From a bacterium (GTDB lineage Bacteria > Zixibacteria > MSB-5A5 > CAIYYT01): a stretch of DNA of 64,000 nucleotides. Position 1 is the stretch's first letter. The number at the start of each line of letters is the position of its first letter. Both the position numbers and the translations under genes were made by a program. The notes beneath the pieces were generated by a model. It was not told the origin of the DNA. It worked only from the letters and a program-made list of their open reading frames with translations, and did not search any database. The stretch covers positions 186,001 to 250,000 of the forward strand of contig JADJGC010000023.1 of the NCBI GenBank assembly GCA_016708315.1. The letters run 5' to 3'. This document shows, piece after piece, positions 36,199 to 43,504 of the stretch.

Positions 36199-36929
36199 AT
36201 GAACAAATCTCTAATTGGCAAGACTGCACTTATCACCGGCGCCGGTCGCGGAGTGGGTCGCGCAATCGCCTTAAAATTCGCCGAGGCGGGCGCAGATCTG
36301 GTATTAATCGCGCGTTCAAAAGATGAATTGAGCTCGACGGCGATAGAATGCGCTGCAAATGGTGTCAAGGTTGTCGCCGAGACCGTTGACCTCGCTGAGA
36401 TCCCTCAGATCGAGTCACTTTTGACACTCTTGCCACCCGTGGCATCAAGCTCGATATCCTCATCAACAACGCGGCGATTCTCATCAAGGGAATTCTGGAA
36501 GAGTACTCCATTGCGAACTTCCGAAAAATGCTTGCTGTTAATGTCATCGCCCCGCTCGTTCTCAGTCAGAAGGCAATTCCCATGATGAAAGCGCGAGGCG
36601 GTGGGTCAATCGTCAACATATCGTCTCTTTCCGGTTGCTTTGGCGTTCAGAAATTTGCCGGAATGGGAGCCTATGACACAACCAAATATGCTCTTTGGGG
36701 AATAACTGAAATGTTGGCTATCGAGAACATGAAGCACAATATTCGCGTAAACCAGATTTCTCTCTCGGCTGTCGATACTGCGATGTTCCGGGCAGCGGCG
36801 CCTCCCGGCCTCAATGCCTCGCTCCTTGCCGAAGATGTCGGAAAACACGTTCTTTATCTCGCTTCGGCTGAATCCGCACCGCTGACGGGAGAGAATATCA
36901 TCCTTACCGGAATGGCGCCAGCGAGATAA
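36199..36929 (+). pseudogene. Short-chain dehydrogenase/reductase, one-base frameshift
   Basis: The first frame from the ATG at 36199 gives the SDR start (TALITGAGRGVGRAIALKF, then AETVDLAEIPQIESL). The rest (KLDILINNAAIL, SIVNISSLSG, YDTTK) is read one frame off. Adding one T to the TTTT run at 36419-36422 gives IESLFDTLATRGIKLDILIN (20 residues) and one continuous frame of 243 residues (731 + 1 bases). The catalytic Ser, Tyr and Lys are all intact downstream. So this is a real SDR with a recent frameshift or a homopolymer sequencing error. First gene of the SDR-PTPS-SDR group. Confidence 0.85.
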
Positions 36930-36932
36930 ACT

Positions 36933-37340
36933 ATGAAGACGACTATTACCAGAAGAATGACCTTTTGCGCCGGCCATCGGCTTTTTAAGCCGGGATTGTC
37001 CGATGAAGATAACCTCAAGATCTTTGGCGAATGCTCGAACCCAAACGGTCACGGGCACAACTATGTACTTGAAGTCAGCGTTTCCGGCGAAATCGACCCG
37101 GCGAACGGAATGATCATCAATCTCAAGACCCTCAAGCAGATTATAGAACGAGAAGTTGTTTCCAAGGTCGACCATAAGAATCTGAATATCGATGTTGAAT
37201 TCATGAGGGGGCAGATTCCCACAACCGAAGTCTTTGCCGGGAAGATATTCGACATACTCGACAAGGCACTTGGTAACGATTTACTGGCACGGGTAGTATT
37301 ATGGGAATCGGAAAACAACCGATTTGAAGTCTCTCGATGA
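36933..37340 (+). CDS. 6-pyruvoyl-tetrahydropterin synthase / QueD family
   Basis: 135 residues. Zinc ligands His15, His40 and His42 and catalytic Cys34 (CSNPNGHGHNY) keep the 25/2-residue spacing of the family, and a late Glu is in WESENNRFEV. PTPS makes 6-pyruvoyl-tetrahydropterin from dihydroneopterin triphosphate; QueD makes carboxytetrahydropterin for queuosine. Flanking SDR genes 3 bp upstream and 48 bp downstream look like sepiapterin-reductase-type partners and favour the pterin-cofactor reading, but no queuosine or folate gene is in view to decide. Confidence 0.85.
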   Translation: MKTTITRRMTFCAGHRLFKPGLSDEDNLKIFGECSNPNGHGHNYVLEVSVSGEIDPANGMIINLKTLKQIIEREVVSKVDHKNLNIDVEFMRGQIPTTEVFAGKIFDILDKALGNDLLARVVLWESENNRFEVSR

Positions 37341-37388
37341 CAAAATCCACTACGATACAATGGTAACGACTATACCGGAGGAACTGAT

Positions 37389-38117
37389 TTGGAAAGAGTA
37401 GCGCTAATTACTGGTGGTTCGCGCGGGCTGGGATTGGCCACTGCCAAGGAACTGCAAGCACGCGGATTTAGATTGCTCCTCGTCGGTTTAGAGAAACAGT
37501 TGGCACAGAACGCCGTGCGCATTCTTACCGATTTCCCGGAAGTTAAGTACCTGTCCGGCGACATAACCAAGGCAGCGACCTGCTTCGAAGCCGCTCGCGC
37601 GTGCCAAGAATCGTTTGGCCGGCTCGACGTGCTCGTTAACAACGCCGGAATGTATCTGGGTGGCAGTATCGAGGAATTCCCCGAGGCATCATGGGACCAG
37701 ATTATTGGCGTTAATTTAAAATCGCACTTCTTGATGACCAAGGCAGCGATGCCCTTGCTCAAGGAATCACAAGGTCAGATTATCTTCATAAATTCCGTGG
37801 GAGGGAAACAGGGCCAGGCTAACAACTCAGCCTATTGCGCTTCCAAATTCGGACTGCAGGGTCTCGCGGATTCAATCAGAATCGAACTGAGACCATTTAG
37901 GATTCGCGTCACGAGCATCTTTCCAAACAACATGAACTCTGTCGGCGAGGTAATCTCTTCCGGCGATCCTAAGCGAATTCAACTTCTGGAAACGGCAGAT
38001 GTAGCTCGGCTGATTGGCGATGTTGCAGACGCACCAGCCTATGCGCAGATTCCGGAGATACAAATCTACCCACTCTCGACCGAAATCGCGAAAAGTGAGA
38101 GAAACAAGTTCCTGTAG
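37389..38117 (+). CDS. Short-chain dehydrogenase/reductase (possible pterin reductase)
   Basis: 242 residues of classical SDR: ALITGGSRGLGLATAKEL (TGxxxGxG), LVNNAGMYLGG (NNAG), INSVGGKQGQ with the catalytic Ser, and AYCASKFGLQG (YxxxK). It is read from a TTG at 37389 with GGAGGAA upstream. No substrate is visible in sequence. The location behind the PTPS gene suggests reduction of a pterin side chain, as sepiapterin reductase does, but 3-oxoacyl-ACP-reductase-like SDRs look similar. Confidence 0.85.
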   Translation: MERVALITGGSRGLGLATAKELQARGFRLLLVGLEKQLAQNAVRILTDFPEVKYLSGDITKAATCFEAARACQESFGRLDVLVNNAGMYLGGSIEEFPEASWDQIIGVNLKSHFLMTKAAMPLLKESQGQIIFINSVGGKQGQANNSAYCASKFGLQGLADSIRIELRPFRIRVTSIFPNNMNSVGEVISSGDPKRIQLLETADVARLIGDVADAPAYAQIPEIQIYPLSTEIAKSERNKFL

Positions 38118-38148
38118 CAAGTATTTGGGTAATCGGACTACTTTTCCC

Positions 38149-39348
38149 TTACGGCCCGACCTCAGTACTGTCGCTTACCCAGCCACACGATATTGTGTCA
38201 CTTGTTCTTGTAATAAAAAGCGGCTCGACAATCGGTAACGGAAGGCGAATTGCCACCGTGGGCTGCAGCGAAGCACCATTTCCGACTTCGGGACACGCCG
38301 CTCCGGGATTCATGACTGTATATTCAATGACAGTCCCTGCGCTCCCCGGCTCGAACTTGTCAAGCCACATTCCTCCTCCCCATGACGTCTGAACGTCAGC
38401 ACGCAGTATTAACACGGCGTGTGTGGAGAAATCGACCATACCTTCAAACGTCGGTAGCGGGCGATCACCAATAACTGTCGTGTCGCTGCCCCACAACGTA
38501 TCGACTGCAATTCCCCACCGGTTGATGTCGCATTCCCACGCAGCCTCAACCCAAGCGGTAAACTCTTCGGATGTCCGAATCAACTGCTCTGTACCTCCCA
38601 ATGCTGGACAAATCGCGTCGGTATAGTAAAGAGTGAGCGGCAGTGTAGGATCCGGAACCCATGAGCAGCTGTAAGTCACATCGCTGCGTTGCCAGGCAAA
38701 TGTCAATCGCTCGGGGCGCGAGACAATAAACGCGGCGACCGGGTTCGTGAATATGTTCGGATCAACAAGCGGACCCAAACAGTCATCTGCAGGCGACGAG
38801 ACTTCGTAATTGACAAAGGTCTCATTTTCGGATTCCTGTAAACTTCTGATCCAGATATATCTGCCGGATATTCCCTGCTCCAGCTTGATTACCAGGATGA
38901 TATGAGTATTAAAATCAACAATTGGTGCTTCTCCCGGCCATAAACTATCTGGACCAATTACCCCGGAATCAGACACCGTCGAGTCGGGAATAGGAACGAA
39001 GTTGCGCTTGAAATTACCGCCGGCGCAATCGTAAGCCTCAGTCCACCACTCTTCCCAATTGGCCTGATCGATGAAGACTTCGAATTGTTGCTGTTGTGGG
39101 CAGCTGCTGTCAGAAAAGTACACAGGGAAGTACTCGATGCTGGTATCATATCCCGGAAGACCCGGCAGAGTGTCGTTTGGTCCAGAGATGCCGGGGCCGC
39201 CGATAAATGGATCGTTATCGCTCTCGCGACCGCCGCCAGCCAGATGCTGTAAGGTCGGATTCTCCGGTTCCGTCGACTTATCAGTTCCGCAACCGGCGAA
39301 CAAACCGATTACGAGAGCTATCCAGCAACAAATGCCTATTCTATTCAT
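38149..39348 (-). CDS. Lipoprotein with two tandem PrcB-like domains
   Basis: 399 residues from the ATG at 39348 (GGAGGA upstream; the frame itself starts at 39441). Signal peptide with lipobox LFAGC near residue 17, then a Gly/Pro-rich linker. Two similar halves follow: WEEWWTEAYDC...VDFNTHIILVIKLEQ...YEVSSPADDC and FTAWVEAAWEC...VDFSTHAVLILRADV...YTVMNPGAAC. The order (VDF-T-H followed by a Gly-rich strand and a Pro before a final strand) resembles the PrcB C-terminal domain. Cys residues recur at matching places, suggesting disulfides. Role unknown; envelope-anchored. Confidence 0.6.
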   Translation of the reverse strand: MNRIGICCWIALVIGLFAGCGTDKSTEPENPTLQHLAGGGRESDNDPFIGGPGISGPNDTLPGLPGYDTSIEYFPVYFSDSSCPQQQQFEVFIDQANWEEWWTEAYDCAGGNFKRNFVPIPDSTVSDSGVIGPDSLWPGEAPIVDFNTHIILVIKLEQGISGRYIWIRSLQESENETFVNYEVSSPADDCLGPLVDPNIFTNPVAAFIVSRPERLTFAWQRSDVTYSCSWVPDPTLPLTLYYTDAICPALGGTEQLIRTSEEFTAWVEAAWECDINRWGIAVDTLWGSDTTVIGDRPLPTFEGMVDFSTHAVLILRADVQTSWGGGMWLDKFEPGSAGTVIEYTVMNPGAACPEVGNGASLQPTVAIRLPLPIVEPLFITRTSDTISCGWVSDSTEVGP

Positions 39349-39449
39349 GAAATTTATCCTCCAAGAATACATTCGGACGCTTTGAAGACGATTAACGAAC
39401 AATTTCTGTGCAGAGTTATCGGGAAGGTTCGCATATACCAAAGAAAAAA

Positions 39450-39523
<74 letters not shown>

Positions 39524-39535
39524 ATTAGCAGCCCT

Positions 39536-39564
39536 AAGAAATTCGTCCGGCCCCTGATTGTCAA
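39536..39564 (-). promoter_or_regulatory. Candidate promoter of tRNA-Arg
   Basis: On the minus strand TTGACA (39564-39559) lies 17 bases before TTTCTT (39541-39536), 12 bp ahead of the tRNA 5' end, with a G/C-rich discriminator. The -35 is perfect and the -10 is poor. The -35 forms part of a 6-bp palindrome, GTCAAG-N6-CTTGAC, at 39560-39577. Confidence 0.35.
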
Positions 39565-39577
39565 GCGAATTCTTGAC

Positions 39578-40354
39578 GGATCACCCTCACCATTTCATCC
39601 CGGAATCACTTTGTTGAAGACTCCTTCAGACGACCGTGAAATTCGTATGGAGATGTTTCAGTAACTGCCAGCATTCCGACGCAGCTGCCCGAAATTGCGG
39701 TCGTATCCGAAAAATTCGATTCAAAATGAATGATCCTGTCGACTTCGCGATGAAGAAATCTCTGTCGGCGGCGCTGCGAGAATCTACTTTTTGGGAGAAA
39801 TCAAATTGTTGTCAAGTGCTCACATTCAAAAAACATAAAATATTTTTTGCTCCCGGAAGAATCGTCATTCGGTTCCGAATTCGGCGCAAAGCTCCCCCCG
39901 CATACATGGCTCTCGCTATCCATGTTTACGTTCTCTCCGCAAATTTACAGCACAAAATCACTCAAAGTGATTAAGATGATTTCAGATATTCCGATTAAGA
40001 AATGTAGAAGATGATTCTTGGAGAGAGCAAATCGATTTCGGAAGTGATGTTTTTCACGGAAGAACAAAAAGTTTTTGTTGATTTAGTTTGCTCCGACATT
40101 CACTCTTACATGCAATTGATTTTAAAACCGGCAGAGATGCTGAAGACACGAGTTCGAAAGATGAGCGACAGAGAAAATTTCCAGGTCAATATGACAAATG
40201 AGGCTCGCACCGAGATCGTCTCTTCAGCATTGGCACGGACCCCCGCGGCTAATGTTGACTCCTTGCAATCAATAATGGGTAGATCATTTGATCATCCCGG
40301 TTTGAAGATAAATCCAAATGATCAACCATCGAATTTTTGCGAGAGGAGATCGTA
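39578..40354. other. Long gap without a convincing gene (about 780 bp)
   Basis: Between the tRNA promoter region and the H1-like gene. Frames of 112 and 114 codons can be read on the plus strand (39636-39974 and 40011-40355), but they resemble no family, lack ribosome sites, and the second runs into the start of the real gene. The middle is unusually A/T-rich (around 39825-39850, with runs of A and T). It could be a long leader for the H1-like gene or hold an unrecognised RNA. Confidence 0.5.
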
Positions 40355-40684
40355 GTGGCAGCAAAGAAAGCTACAACGAAGAAGAAGGCTACTAAGAAGG
40401 TAACTAAGAAAGCAACTAATAAGAAGTCAACTAAGAAGGGTGCGAACGAGTGGTCGGCTGTCAGTGTCGCTTTTCTAAAGGCGAACTACAAATCGAAAAC
40501 CGCACGCGAGATCGCCAAGCGATTGGGCAGATCGATCGACGCCGTTCGTGCTAAAGCCGCAACCTTAAACCTAAAGAAGGGTCCCGTGAAGAAAAAAGCA
40601 GCAGCTAAGAAGAGCACGGCCAAGAAGTCGCCTGCAAAGAAGACGACTGCCAAGAAGGGTACCAAGAAAGCCGGCAAGAAGTAA
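40355..40684 (+). CDS. Histone H1-like basic protein with a central helix-turn-helix
   Basis: 109 residues from the GTG at 40355 with GAGAGGAG just upstream. Residues 1-29 and about 74-109 are Lys/Ala/Thr-rich repeats (TKKKATKK, KKSTAKKSPAKK) like bacterial H1/HU-tail proteins. The centre (EWSAVSVAFLKANYKSKTAR followed by EIAKRLGRSIDAVRAKAATL) looks like a SANT/GcrA-type helix-turn-helix: a Trp near the start, then E-I-A-x-x-L-G-R-S-x-x-A-V. Such proteins should bind DNA and help compact or organise the nucleoid. The domain call is by pattern; the tails are plain to see. A terminator follows at 40744. Confidence 0.75.
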   Translation: MAAKKATTKKKATKKVTKKATNKKSTKKGANEWSAVSVAFLKANYKSKTAREIAKRLGRSIDAVRAKAATLNLKKGPVKKKAAAKKSTAKKSPAKKTTAKKGTKKAGKK

Positions 40685-40743
40685 TCTTGCCACCCTTATA
40701 CTTCGCGCGGGCGAACAGCCTGGTAGCGGGGTAGAATTCTTGC

Positions 40744-40777
40744 AACCCGTGTCTGCAAAGACACGGGTTGATTTTTT
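40744..40777 (+). terminator. Rho-independent terminator
   Basis: AACCCGTGTCT (40744-40754) and AGACACGGGTT (40759-40769) form a perfect 11-bp stem with loop GCAA and a six-T run at 40772-40777. It ends the H1-like gene. Confidence 0.93.
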
Positions 40778-40829
40778 ATACCCTATTCGCCAAATTGATC
40801 CAACCGATTCGGTGAATAGGTATTCGAAA

Positions 40830-41973
40830 ATGGGCAGTCTAGTAAATCGCGAGCAATTCGAGTTAATGATCCGGTCGGATCGGTCTTGCCTTATCCTGAA
40901 CTCCCGCCAGTCGAAACGACCTTGCCAAACAGATGAGTGGATTACCGTGACCGATGCAGCTATCCGGCACTACTCGTCCCTTGACTACCTCTTTCTTACG
41001 TCAATTGGAATGAACAGCTGGGAATTGACTCTTCACTTCGTAAACATCCATGGCGGTCGGCAGATTATAACGATTCCCCCGGACATGAACGAGTATGGGT
41101 TTGATTCGTCGGGCGATCTGCTACGCGAGTTCCGCCTGGCGCCTGAGCGAACGTATCTACATGTACTGACTGAGCCCGATTGTTCAAAAACGGTCCCATG
41201 GTCGCGACTCCGCGACGAGTTTCTTACGAAGAATGCGCAACTGCTGGTTCCTGTTTCGGTACGACCACTCGGAAGACTGGAATCGCTATTGTCCTTCGGC
41301 CAAGCGTGAAATCGACAATTCATTTCGAGTTCAATATCTCAAGCCAGTCGACCGCGTCCGCTACGACTGGAATCAGATACGACTGAACCCGCACCTCGAT
41401 GAGCTTGGTACCTTCCTGACTCACTGGACAAGATCTGTTTTCGGCCCGCCAGCGTCGATGGATCATTTCGACTTCTATGATTCGGTACAAAGGTCAGGCG
41501 ACTATCCCTTTTCCGCACGGCACATTCTAGAAAGAATTCTCACCGAACAGCTGGTTCGAGCATCAAGCCGATTCATTCGTGGAGGGTACCAGGTAGTCTC
41601 ATTCACTGCACTGAATCCGTCCGATGCCGTCAAATTGATGCGCTGGCGGAAGCGCTATGGCTATTACAGCTTTGAACCGTATGGAATCGCAGTCGAAAGT
41701 TCGATAGCCGCGAATCTCGGTTGCCGACCGGTGCTTTATCGTACGATTGAAGATTTCAAAGCTCTGCAGGAATCCGACCGGCCATTTTTCCAGAACATTG
41801 GATCAGAATCGGCAGATTGGCAACCGGAGGCTGAGTGGCGCTGCGTCGGGGACTTCGATTTGGGAGAGATACCGGTTGAATCGCTTCGTGTTATTACTTA
41901 CCGCGAAAGCGAAGTTGATAGATTGCAGGAGAAATGCGAATGTGAGGTCATCCCGCTCACTATTGGGGACTAA
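40830..41973 (+). pseudogene. Uncharacterised protein, one-base frameshift
   Basis: Two frames join to a product of about 380 residues. The first (from the ATG at 40830) reads MGSLVNREQFELMIRSDRSC to SRLRDEFLTKN; the second reads NCWFLFRYDHSEDWNRYC to CEVIPLTIGD. The switch lies between about 41220 and 41245 and needs one base removed (1144 - 1 is a multiple of three). Codon style and lack of stops on each side support real coding. The C-terminal AVESSIAANLGCRPVLYR and DWQPEAEWRCVGDFD vaguely recall DUF2971-like proteins, but I do not recognise a family. Its end overlaps the convergent gene by 4 bp. Confidence 0.65.
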
Positions 41974-42449
41974 CGCTTGCCGTGGATATCTGGCTTTGAG
42001 TACTTGTCACCGTCTTTGGGCATCAACGGGGAGCTTTGTTGGTAGTCTGATTTGCCCACCTGCGAATTATAGATTCTCATACGTACAGTAAAGTCCTGGC
42101 ATGACTGGCAACGGCTGATATTGTTCGCCTTATCCTTCGGAACCCGCCGAGTCTTCGTATGATTTGGAGCAAAGATCTGCTTACCGACGACCTCATATCC
42201 CTTGGTGTGATCGCGATCATCATTCCATTTTACCCCCTGGACAACGCGCTGGTTGCTTTCGTCGTATATGGTAACTCCGGGGCAGTCGATGATGACATAC
42301 TCTTTTTCCTCGTGATAATCTCGCGAGGCTGCATTAAAGAACCCGTAATAGTCGCCATATCGCTCGTTACAGGGCAAGCAAAGAAACACGCCCTTGTACT
42401 CGCGCATCATTTTACCGCAAATGTGGCAATGCTGGGACTTCTCGTCCAT
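41970..42449 (-). CDS. Zinc-ribbon containing protein of unknown function
   Basis: 159 residues. An N-terminal zinc ribbon (CHICGKMMREYKGVFLCLPC, Cys pairs 17 residues apart) and a second CxxC (RCQSCQDF) near residue 115. The middle is hydrophilic with no family signature. Six bases after the 58-residue zinc-ribbon gene; the intervening GGCAAGGGA may serve as its ribosome site. Likely the last gene of a small minus-strand operon with the genes at 42456, 42700 and 43035. Confidence 0.65.
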   Translation of the reverse strand: MDEKSQHCHICGKMMREYKGVFLCLPCNERYGDYYGFFNAASRDYHEEKEYVIIDCPGVTIYDESNQRVVQGVKWNDDRDHTKGYEVVGKQIFAPNHTKTRRVPKDKANNISRCQSCQDFTVRMRIYNSQVGKSDYQQSSPLMPKDGDKYSKPDIHGKR

Positions 42450-42455
42450 ACAACC

Positions 42456-42632
42456 CTATCCCTTGCCGCCGTCAGCGACGCCATGGACGGACGATGGTAG
42501 GTTGAGAAATCGACAGGAGTCGCCGACAACCTCAATCCGACAGGCCGGACAACGCAGCGTTCCGTCTGCCTTAACCAACTTGCCGCTGCAAAGCGGACAG
42601 TTCGTTCTTTTACGGCGCTTGAATGGCCTCAT
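42456..42632 (-). CDS. Tiny zinc-ribbon protein (58 residues)
   Basis: A short frame from the ATG at 42632 with GGGAGA upstream encodes 58 residues. The start is strongly basic (MRPFKRRKRT), followed by a four-Cys zinc ribbon (NCPLCSGKLV...RCPACRIEV), then a Ser/Gly tail. Basic zinc-ribbon peptides often bind nucleic acid or ribosomes. It is 6 bp ahead of the 159-residue zinc-ribbon gene on the same strand. Easily missed by length cut-offs. Confidence 0.65.
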   Translation of the reverse strand: MRPFKRRKRTNCPLCSGKLVKADGTLRCPACRIEVVGDSCRFLNLPSSVHGVADGGKG

Positions 42633-42699
42633 AGTTTCTCCCCATCAGGCATGGTGCCCGTCTCAAAAAATGTTACTCAAGAGATCTGCCAGAACGTGC

Positions 42700-43023
42700 T
42701 TAGCCGCGCAGCAACATCACGCCGGCAAACAGCGCTGCTGCAACCGGAAGGATGTGCATGAAGCTGAGAGGCGATAACCATGCTCCTACCAGAGCCACTG
42801 CCATCGATGGTATTGCCACACAGCGAACGACATCGAACGAGAGCTTTACAAGTCGCCAGAGAACGAGAACGATCAGAGCTGATGCCGCCAAGTACACTGC
42901 CCAAGCCGTCACCGGCCCGTACTGGGCAGTTAGGTAGCCGTGAAACGTCACCGCCGTTTCCGTTACTCTCCCCGGAACATCTCCAGCTATTTGCGATAGC
43001 TGCGCTTTCAACCCTGCTAACAC
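42700..43023 (-). CDS. Small integral membrane protein
   Basis: 107 residues from a GTG at 43023 with GGGGAG upstream. A short amphipathic start is followed by about three hydrophobic helices (VTAWAVYLAASALIVLVLWR; CVAIPSMAVALVGAWLS; FMHILPVAAALFAGVMLL). No family recognised. It lies 11 bp after the 78-residue gene and 67 bp before the tiny zinc-ribbon gene, on the same strand. Confidence 0.65.
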   Translation of the reverse strand: MLAGLKAQLSQIAGDVPGRVTETAVTFHGYLTAQYGPVTAWAVYLAASALIVLVLWRLVKLSFDVVRCVAIPSMAVALVGAWLSPLSFMHILPVAAALFAGVMLLRG

Positions 43024-43034
43024 TTCGACTCCCC

Positions 43035-43271
43035 CTACTCGTAGTCAGATGAGATTGTCTCGTCCATCGGCTCAATCGTCAGGGAAGATTCCCCTACGCG
43101 CTGCAGCCCGATCATGCGCCGAGTGAGAAAATTCTGCGATGTTATCCACTTCTGTGATAAATCCAGAACCTCTTGCTGCTCGACCTCAGTGATCCAGTCA
43201 ATCACGACAGAATCGTAATGCAGGTCGTCAACCGTCAGGTCATCCATCGTCAGTGTGAACTTCACGCGCAT
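43035..43271 (-). CDS. Small acidic protein of unknown function
   Basis: 78 residues, acidic, beginning MRVKFTLTMDDLTVDDLHYD; an ATG with GAGGAAGC immediately upstream. The predicted pattern is beta strand then helix (WITEVEQQEVLDLSQKWI). No Cys, no membrane segment, no family recognised. First gene of the minus-strand small-protein operon. Credible because of the ribosome site and tight spacing to the next gene. Confidence 0.55.
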   Translation of the reverse strand: MRVKFTLTMDDLTVDDLHYDSVVIDWITEVEQQEVLDLSQKWITSQNFLTRRMIGLQRVGESSLTIEPMDETISSDYE

Positions 43272-43504
43272 CGAGCTTCCTCCTTCGGCACTTTGTCTGC
43301 CTACTCTCTTTGCAGATACATTGCCGAGCCGTTCTGAAGTTTTTGACGAGTGTTATGCTGTTGGTGGGATTGAGCTTGAGTGCCTGTTCAAAAGGAAACA
43401 GCGGTCGCGCGGAGATTTTGCATGGGTGTTTTTGTGGGGAGATCCCCATATCGTGGGGAGAAAGTCCTTATGTCACTTTCACATATCGCGTATATACTCT
43501 TGTT

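Noticed and set aside
39636..39974. Plus-strand frame of 112 codons after the tRNA
   Set aside because: Unusual composition with many Arg, Cys and Phe, no ribosome site, no conserved pattern; likely chance.
40011..40355. Plus-strand frame of 114 codons before the H1-like gene
   Set aside because: No ribosome site, no family, and its end runs over the better-supported GTG start at 40355. Kept only as part of the non-coding gap.
42677..43075. Alternative 132-codon minus-strand frame over the small membrane gene
   Set aside because: The overlapping 107-codon frame has a ribosome site, GTG start and three hydrophobic helices; the longer frame is Ser/Arg-rich noise.
43310..43504. Apparent lipoprotein-type N-terminus (LSLSAC) in front of the Cys-rich protein
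   Set aside because: The segment overlaps the start region of the divergent small gene, has no ribosome site, and the part after it does not look like a mature lipoprotein; the ATG at 43505 is preferred.
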